A stretch of 27,883 bases of DNA. It comes from Isohypsibius dastychi (lineage: Eukaryota > Tardigrada > Eutardigrada > Parachela > Isohypsibiidae). Below are positions 21,492-27,883 of the stretch, piece after piece. Each line of letters opens with the position of its first letter. Within the stretch, counting starts at the first letter, position 1. Under the pieces are notes generated by a model, which was not told the origin of the DNA, made no database searches, and saw nothing but the letters and a program-made list of their open reading frames with translations. The stretch is from the NCBI GenBank assembly GCA_034696485.1, contig JAQIWT010000217.1:1-27883 (forward strand). Reading direction: 5' to 3'. A program made the translations under genes and the position numbers.

Positions 21492-24400
21492 ATGTCGACG
21501 TCGGACCATCATTCCACATCCAGGATGACATTAGGCACAAATAATACATTCGCCATTCCCCACCACCATCCATTCTCCCATCATCATCACAGTTTCGATA
21601 ATTCCGGATTCTCGGCATTTAGTCCAACGGCCAATTCATGGCCAAATTATCCGAGCAGCGCAGGCTATGGAGCGGCCGCTTCTGGATCCACAACATCTTC
21701 CGATTCCTATGCTGGATATTTGGGGACAAATGCCTATTTCGATCATGAACGATCCCGCCAATTTGCCCAGGCTGTTAATTCCGGTGGAATGGCTAATCCC
21801 TGTAATATGTCATTGGTTGGTGACCCGTTCAGGGATTTTGGACAACAAATGGCGGCAGCTGCCAGCGCGGCTGGAATAGCAACTTCAAATGTATTTTATC
21901 CCTCGCCAACAGGTGAATATGCATGTTGTAGAGAAATTTCAATTCAGGTCGGTGTTTTGCATTTCATATAAGGCAATTTTGGTTTGGAGAATCACAATCT
22001 GGGTAATAAATGTAATAAAGTGGAATGCTTTTGATGTGTTTCCTGAGATTTCGAGGTTATCACACTGATTTATTGGCTTTGCTACTTGAAAGCTCGAAAA
22101 TCGTGTTTCTCAAGGTCAAAGAACAAATTGACTTTTCCAAACAGCAGCGCAGATTTCGTAAGATTCCCATCTGTTTGGGGGAATCTGTTCGGAATATTTC
22201 ACAAACTCTGTAAAAAAGCAGAACCGAAATCTTCCTGAAGTATCGAAACAGCATGTTTTTCCGAATTGCTTTTCAACAACATTTGATTTTGTTATAATTA
22301 ATCGAGTTCGTCTTAGATGTATCCTCTTTTACTTTTGCAGAGGTCTTGTCGATCCATGTGAGATTGCGAGTGTTTTTCAAGAAGACAGCGGTGCATTTGA
22401 TCTGGGGAAGAGGACTTAATTGCATCGGCCTGATATGGGCATTAAAGATGTTTGTGGTCTTTGTGTTTTAATTTATTGAAGAAAAGCAATTCCGTAGGCC
22501 GCAGATAAAATGTAATATAAACTCCCATATCGCACTAATTGCACCCAACTCCATTGACGTACACTAAAGTACGTCAATTGGCCATTCATTAACACTTTCT
22601 TCCTAATATCCTTTTCTTTGTCAAACAAGTGATCCAATAAATATCTTTCTCAAGCACAAGCCGCCATTTTCTATGATAAACCGAAGTACGTCACCTAAAA
22701 CTTTGGGAGAAATGTTTTGGAGTCTCTTATGCTGTCCAACAGATGCCGTTTTGAAAAAGATTTTTTCGAAGGATGGTTTTTCAATTTGATTGAATGGAAC
22801 TTGAGCTGGTACGAGCATTACCACCAACACTCTAATCTACCCTTTTTAGACTCCAGTTCGCAATATTGTTTTTATCTGGAAACGGTTTGTGACAAGTTGA
22901 CATTCATCAAGCTAATTTGAAATCGTCCTGAACTTTGCAAAAATACATCATTCTGACCAGTTGAATTCGTACCAGATTTCACGGCTTGGTCTCTGAGTTT
23001 GATTTCAGTAGGAGAGAACCGCAAGAGCATTTGGCCCAAGTATTTCTTTAATTGGGTAATTTACGGCGAATGTAAAAGCTTCGGCGTTAGTCAAGCAATC
23101 AATTTGGCCGGTTCATAAACATCCATAAACATCAAACTAGGATGAGTTTTATTATATAGGTGTGCATTTATTCCATGTGAATAATTATCTGTTGAGATGA
23201 GCATGGCTGGTCAAGCTAAAGTGGCCATTCTTTAATGGCTAGCGTTTTACGTGCGAAGAAACTCGCTCGATAGCACTCGGACAACTTTTAATAGCTTACC
23301 TTCATCTTTCATATCTTAGAACATTTTCAGTCTCATGCCGCCGTCATATCTTAAATATCATGGGCAATTTGTTGACTTTGGCGGGGGTCGCTGATGGCGG
23401 CCGCATTCGTCTAGAGCTAAAGAGCTAGCTGTAATTTGTTGACCTACCAGCTTCAAGCAGAACAAGAGAGAGCCGTTCTCATGTTCAGGAACTTGTACCT
23501 TTGCGTTTTAGTTTCAGCTTGAAAGCGATGTGTAACGAAACAAAGCCAAAAACATCCTGCAAATCCGATTTGGGCATCGAAAATTTAAATCTTTCAGCCG
23601 ACATTTCATCCTGAAGTTTAAGAACAGCAGCAAAATACTGAGGAACTTACGAAATCTAATAAATCGGCTCTGCAGCTAGTTTTGAAGACTTCGTAAATTA
23701 TGAGACATTCTCCTGTTCTGCGATACAAACTGGGTAAAAATAGCTTAAAAGGCTCACGTGCACTGGTAAAAGAACTTGAACTTGTGAAGTTGAAGACGAT
23801 GAGATATCTCAAAACTAAAAACCATTTGGTTTTTGAAAAACTTCCAAATTGAATCAGAAACGCTGACGGTGGCACTGTCATAGAAGAATATCTCATTTCG
23901 AATGCAGAACTTTGTAGCAAAGGTTATTTATTGCATTTTCCTCATGTCTGCAATTGAATTTATCGCTTTTTAATTCAAGGCTGCCGAAAGTGTTTCAAAT
24001 TTGAATGTTTGTAATCTTTTTTCCAGACAGCTTTGCGTCGACGTTGGATTGGACGACACAAGTGTCAATGCGAAAAAAGCGAAAGCCATATTCAAAAGGG
24101 CAAACTCTGGAGTTGGAGAAAGAATATCTCTACAATCAATATATCACAAAACAGAAACGATGGGAATTGGCAAGAATGCTCTCCTTGACCGAACGCCAAG
24201 TCAAAATCTGGTAAGAAAAATTCCGCGTCGTAAATTAACAAAGTGGGCATAATCAAATGCTCAAGATGTTTCATTTTCATCAATTTGAAAATAGATGCCC
24301 CGAAACGATTTTGTATGCTTTTCAATTATTAAAATCAGCTGGAAGTTGTTTTTCACTCACCAAAAGTGATTTATTGCTATTTATTTTTTCAGGTTCCAAA

Positions 24401-24498
24401 ATCGCCGAATGAAAGAAAAGAAGCACAACACAAGGAAGAGCGGCCATAAGCAGAATTCATCCTCAAGTTCCTCCCACAATGCCAAGCCCGATTCATAA
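21492..24498 (+). CDS. nob-1/php-3: Abd-B-class posterior Hox protein, copy 2 (3 exons, 236 aa)
   Basis: Exons 21492-21912, 24027-24210 and 24393-24498 keep phase (711 nt). The protein is paralogous to the upstream copy along its whole length: [39 protein letters not shown], then [18 protein letters not shown]. The homeodomain is residues 155-214, with L16, Y20, W48, F49, N51 and R53. Its [13 protein letters not shown] and [15 protein letters not shown] segments are nearer the general Abd-B consensus than copy 1, suggesting copy 1 evolved faster. Trp 149 is the likely PBC-contact residue. Exon 2 has exactly the same length (184 nt) and border phases as in copy 1, and the second intron again splits codon W48. 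The first intron is four times longer (2114 bp against 519 bp) and holds a TGACGTAC palindrome. The N-terminal third is rich in His. The C-terminal tail is a short basic and Ser-rich stretch. Orthology to nob-1 or php-3 individually is unresolved. Confidence 0.93.
21913..24026 (+). other. Long first intron of Hox gene 2
   Basis: The donor is ACAG|GTGAAT and the acceptor is TTTTTTCCAG|ACAG. It is 2114 bp long. No nested gene was found on either strand. It contains three GTACGTCA sites between 22553 and 22691, two of them forming a palindrome, and a GC-rich patch at about 23385-23405 with GGCGGCCGC. Large first introns of Hox genes often carry enhancers; that role is inferred. Confidence 0.6.
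22553..22578. promoter_or_regulatory. Perfect TGACGTAC palindrome in the Hox 2 intron
   Basis: ATTGACGTAC (22553-22562) and GTACGTCAAT (22569-22578) are perfect inverted copies around a six-base centre, ACTAAA. Each arm has TGACGT, the core bound by CREB/ATF-type bZIP factors. A third copy, GTACGTCA, lies at about 22684-22691. Confidence 0.4.
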
Positions 24499-25841
24499 GC
24501 AACTTTAAACAAATCCGTAAATGTACCACTTTAAAAGGAGGATGAAGAATCTTGTGAAAAGTCGTCTGATTTTGTTTCGTTCTGTTTGCATTTTAGTTCG
24601 TTCTTTTCGGTAAAAGTGGAGAGGTGTTTTAGATCTGTTGATGGAAGAATCGAATTTTCTCCACGATCTGGGGTAGTCTGGTCGATTCAAAAAAGAATAC
24701 AAAAACGTATATCTTAACGTCTGTGGTAGTTCATGTACGCTCAACAACGTTTTGTGTTACTTGATCAAGGTCACCACAACATATTTTTCATCCAGATTGT
24801 CGCGCCATCTCGTTTGCTCATTCATGGTAGAATACGACCATGTGGAGGCACTAAGAAAGAATGTACACAGGTTTCCATTGCGGGCCGAAGGTGTCGAAAA
24901 AATGTGAACGACAATAATCAACAATTTTATACCGGGAACTCGAGAACTCCCCTGATAGCTCGCTCGCTCAGGAGAACTATAGCTTGGGACCTCGCATTCG
25001 GTTTCAAGCGGAACTACTGAACTCGCTCGAAATTCCGACAACTGCCGACCTCTGCCCTTGACTCACAGTGCCTCACGTTTATTTGAGTAGAGATGGTATT
25101 ATGTATTTCGTGAGGTTCTGCGCGACACAAGTATATTAGATTTCATGGATGAATATCGCTCGAAGTTGCTGTAGACAGCATGGGCCTACAGATTTTTTCC
25201 AAAATGTTCCTGTCCATTTGGAAGTAATCAACTTGATATGTATTGTTCCTTAACGTTTCGATGAGCTCTTCATCCAGGATAGGTACGAAGTAAGTGTGTC
25301 CACGTCAGTCTCGTTCGGGCGCGCTGATGTGTGGTTCTTTGGATAACGATGAACAATGAAAGAGCTGTTTTTTCAAGACGTTATGACCCCGTCGTGGAAG
25401 GGAGTGAACTCTTGATAACCTTGATTAAATGCTGAAATAAGATGCAGAAGCACACTGAGAGTATTATTGAACGATTGTCACCACGAGAAGTGGGGACGAG
25501 TCTGGGGATGCGTGCTTTGTCGCAATGTTTTTCTGAATGTTGCCGTGGTCTGTTCCCGCGTCCTCACACAGCAATCTTGTACAATCTGGACTGTGGAGTG
25601 TCTGGACTCTTCAAACCCGTTCGAAAAAAAGCTCGTTAACATAAGGTCATGAAGATCTGTCGCGATTCACGAAATGATAGATTCAGTTCGCAACAGAAAC
25701 CTGTGCATTATTTCTGTGGGTTTCTTGCAATTCCTTTCCCACTTTGTTTCATTTCACAGGTTCATGTCACGAAACAGTGAAAAGTCAGACGCTTAATGGT
25801 GCAGTCAAGTTAGTGTTCCTTTTGTTTTCAATCCCAATTCC
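24499..25841. other. Intergenic region downstream of Hox 2
   Basis: This holds the 3' flank of Hox gene 2; no canonical AATAAA is evident in the first few hundred bases after its stop. Open frames near 25442-25650 overlap in two frames and match nothing I recognise. No gene is called. Confidence 0.4.
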
Positions 25842-27705
25842 GTGATGTCAACATTATCCAACACATCATCCGGGATGCTTCACGTGGAGATCCTGACCTA
25901 CGGAATCATTCATCAGTCACTCGGGATTAGAACAACATCGTTGGCTAATCACCAGCCTGCCTCTGATAGAGCTGTTGAAGTAATTCGTAAACTGTATGGC
26001 CACAAACTCAACATCACTCATATCTACTTGATTGACCCCGGGATCATATCATGTGTGGATATGGTATCGCAGGTTGATGTGATGATCTCACGATGGTATT
26101 ACACACAGCGGAGAAAGGCCGACTTCTATGCGATCACCGCTCCAAGTATGCAACTGTACTTTTATTGAACTAAAGTGTTAAGGGTTTCCTTGAGTCCACC
26201 AAGAGTTTGTTATCTCTGATTCAAAAACATTATCGGCTACGGTGGAAGGGGGGGGGGGGGGGAGTGGGGAAGTGGATTTGTTTTTAAATCAAGCTCCTAG
26301 TAGGTCTGTCAGATTATTACAGTACACCTTAGCAAACGTTTGTCACGCACGTAAAATTTCTTGTCTCCAATTAAAATGGCTTCAGTTGATTGCAGTGTTT
26401 CGTTTATCCGTATGTACTATAGTGTGTACCAAATTCACACAAGTTGTGCGTCTTGCTGCAAACTGGAATATGTTATTTATCTCCGGGTCAGCATGCCTGA
26501 GATTCTCGTTCATGGAACAAACAACCTGACACGACCTTGATCACAAAGGGGTGCAAGTTCACGTATTCAACGAAATTAACAAATTGCCCCAACTTGGATT
26601 ACGACAACCACCGTCCTTACACGTAATCACCTCCAACTTGTAACAGAAAAGTTCCGCCATTTTGAGTGGCAGTCAATTCACGCCATCTATGAAGATGTCG
26701 GAACTATCTACAATGGTTGGTCTCAACCTTCTGATAAAAATCCGAGCAATCAAGGGATTGGAACTGGTGATCGAACAAATTTCCAGTCGGTGCCAGAGAG
26801 TCACTAGACAGGTTTAGATCATTTGTAGCAAACGGATAAAAGACGGACTGACTGATAACGCGTTACCACTCAGCTGTACGCGTGGAATATAGCCGTTTCT
26901 GACGCTAATCTGGCAAATTAGCGTTTAACCCGCACTGCTTACGTGCTCAGATAACTGGCGCCGTTCGAAATGTTTGATTTGTTCGCCTGTCCGTAACCAG
27001 TCAGTCCATTATCCGTAAAGTGCATATAAGCATCCCTACTTTTAGCTGATACATTGCGTGAATTCTCTGATTGAAGTCGAGAGACAATATGACGAAAATT
27101 CTTGAACTGGATAAGGTCATGTCATTTTCCATGTAGTGATGATGCACTTTGGCCACAGGACGGACTCAGAAACTTACTGGTTAGCTATCCTGAATGACAG
27201 TGCGTGTTAACAGCGCTAAACTAGAGGTCACGGAGTGGAAACTAAATATGAGACGGGAAGAGCACGTAAGAAGAAGCCTAGACTCTTCATTGCATGAAAG
27301 TTCCACAGTATTCGATGGGGATTAGGTTTATGTGGGGTTTCGAAGTGTCGAACTATCGGAAGCCAGACGTGACATGGTGGCGGCGCAGTGACACACATGA
27401 CCTTATTGCTCTAGATGCTAGATATGCGATCTCTTCTCCTTCTGAAACCTGATCAGTCTCTGTTTACGGCACCTGGAGGTGTCTCTCATTCCGAATGGAT
27501 CAAGTGGTGTACTGAACGCTATAACTTTTCATTGCAAGCTGAAACAATGGTGAGTGTTAATCGCTTCTTGAGCACTTTATAATCAGATGTGATCTAGCCA
27601 TGGAATGCCATCACTGGGAGCTAAGTTGCGTTTCTTGCATTTGCCCAGGTTAGTCAACGCGCGGCAACTTTCGGTTTTGGTGGGATGGTATCTGTCAGGT
27701 CGGTA
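25842..27705 (+). CDS. Possible multi-exon gene with receptor-like exon (uncertain, may be partial)
   Basis: An open segment from the ATG at about 25845 runs to near 26144, where CCAA|GTATGC could be a donor. It includes NITHIYLIDPGIISCVDMV and ISRWYYTQRRKADFYAITAP. The run of two hydrophobic strands, a Cys and a W/Y-rich helix before AITAP vaguely recalls the extracellular ligand-binding domain of receptor guanylate cyclases and related nematode receptors. A second candidate exon is at 27410-27550 (TCTAG|ATGCTAG to AATG|GTGAGT; SHSEWIKWCTERYNFSLQAE). A third is at about 27649-27697 (TTTGCCCAG acceptor, GTCAG|GTCGG donor), in phase with the second. No exons linking the first to these were found in between, so the segments may not be one gene. 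If real, it probably continues past the window. Confidence 0.3.
26248..26262. repeat. Poly-G tract (15 G)
   Basis: An uninterrupted run of fifteen G is followed by further G-rich sequence (AGTGGGGAAGTGG). Long mono-G tracts are able to form quadruplexes. In C. elegans they are kept stable by the DOG-1 helicase. Confidence 0.9.
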
Positions 27706-27883
27706 TTTACTGCACGCTAGGGACCCTAGTAAGTCGTACTTTTATTTGTCCGTCTTTTCATGTGCTAAGATTTCTAGTCACATTTATTTTTGCCTGAACA
27801 CGGACTAAAAAAATCCTCTCACACTTTTTTCGTCAAGAGGGACATATGGTCACACAAATAAATCGGGATTACGTCCAGGCCGA

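Noticed and set aside
24001-24252. 83-codon alternative frame over the Hox 2 homeodomain exon.
   Set aside because: It is a shadow of the homeodomain frame, which carries the conserved residues and the splice phases.

Overview
The window is eukaryotic and almost certainly from a nematode. Genes are split by many short introns (about 55-600 bp) with GT..AG borders and T-rich, often TTTCAG-like acceptors. There are two tandem Abdominal-B-class Hox genes of the nob-1/php-3 type, and a chemoreceptor relic resembling nematode serpentine families. I assembled exons by hand from the sequence; reading phase is preserved across every junction of the four main gene models. No species can be named from the sequence alone.

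Layout. 1-115: G-rich repeat arrays. 407-4439 (+): a 14-exon gene encoding an NAD-synthesis enzyme (NMNAT) joined in frame to a complete uroporphyrinogen-III synthase (UROS) domain. 4671-5464 (+): coding-like exons of an unidentified gene that lose frame at the 3' end. 5465-6404: nothing convincing. 6405-9674 (-): a 4-exon gene for a 569-residue protein whose order of motifs resembles DUF3987-type P-loop ATPases, known mainly from bacterial mobile elements. Its 1.3 kb third intron holds, on the other strand, a broken 7TM chemoreceptor flanked by a ~90 bp inverted repeat.

9675-24498: Hox territory. Hox gene 1 (12057-13490, +) and Hox gene 2 (21492-24498, +) are tandem paralogues with the same three-exon structure, including an intron inside codon 48 of the homeodomain. 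About 8 kb of apparently non-coding DNA lies between them, and a 2.1 kb intron lies in the second. These stretches contain recurring short motifs that look regulatory: CCAAT boxes, TTTTATAGCC elements, a TGACGTAC palindrome and CT/GA tracts. 25842-27883 (+): possible exons of a further gene that may run off the window, with a weak resemblance to a receptor ligand-binding domain.

The most unusual items are the NMNAT-UROS fusion (a haem-pathway enzyme in a phylum whose best-studied member makes no haem), the mobile-element-like ATPase with a receptor relic in its intron, and sequence blocks shared by the two Hox promoters.
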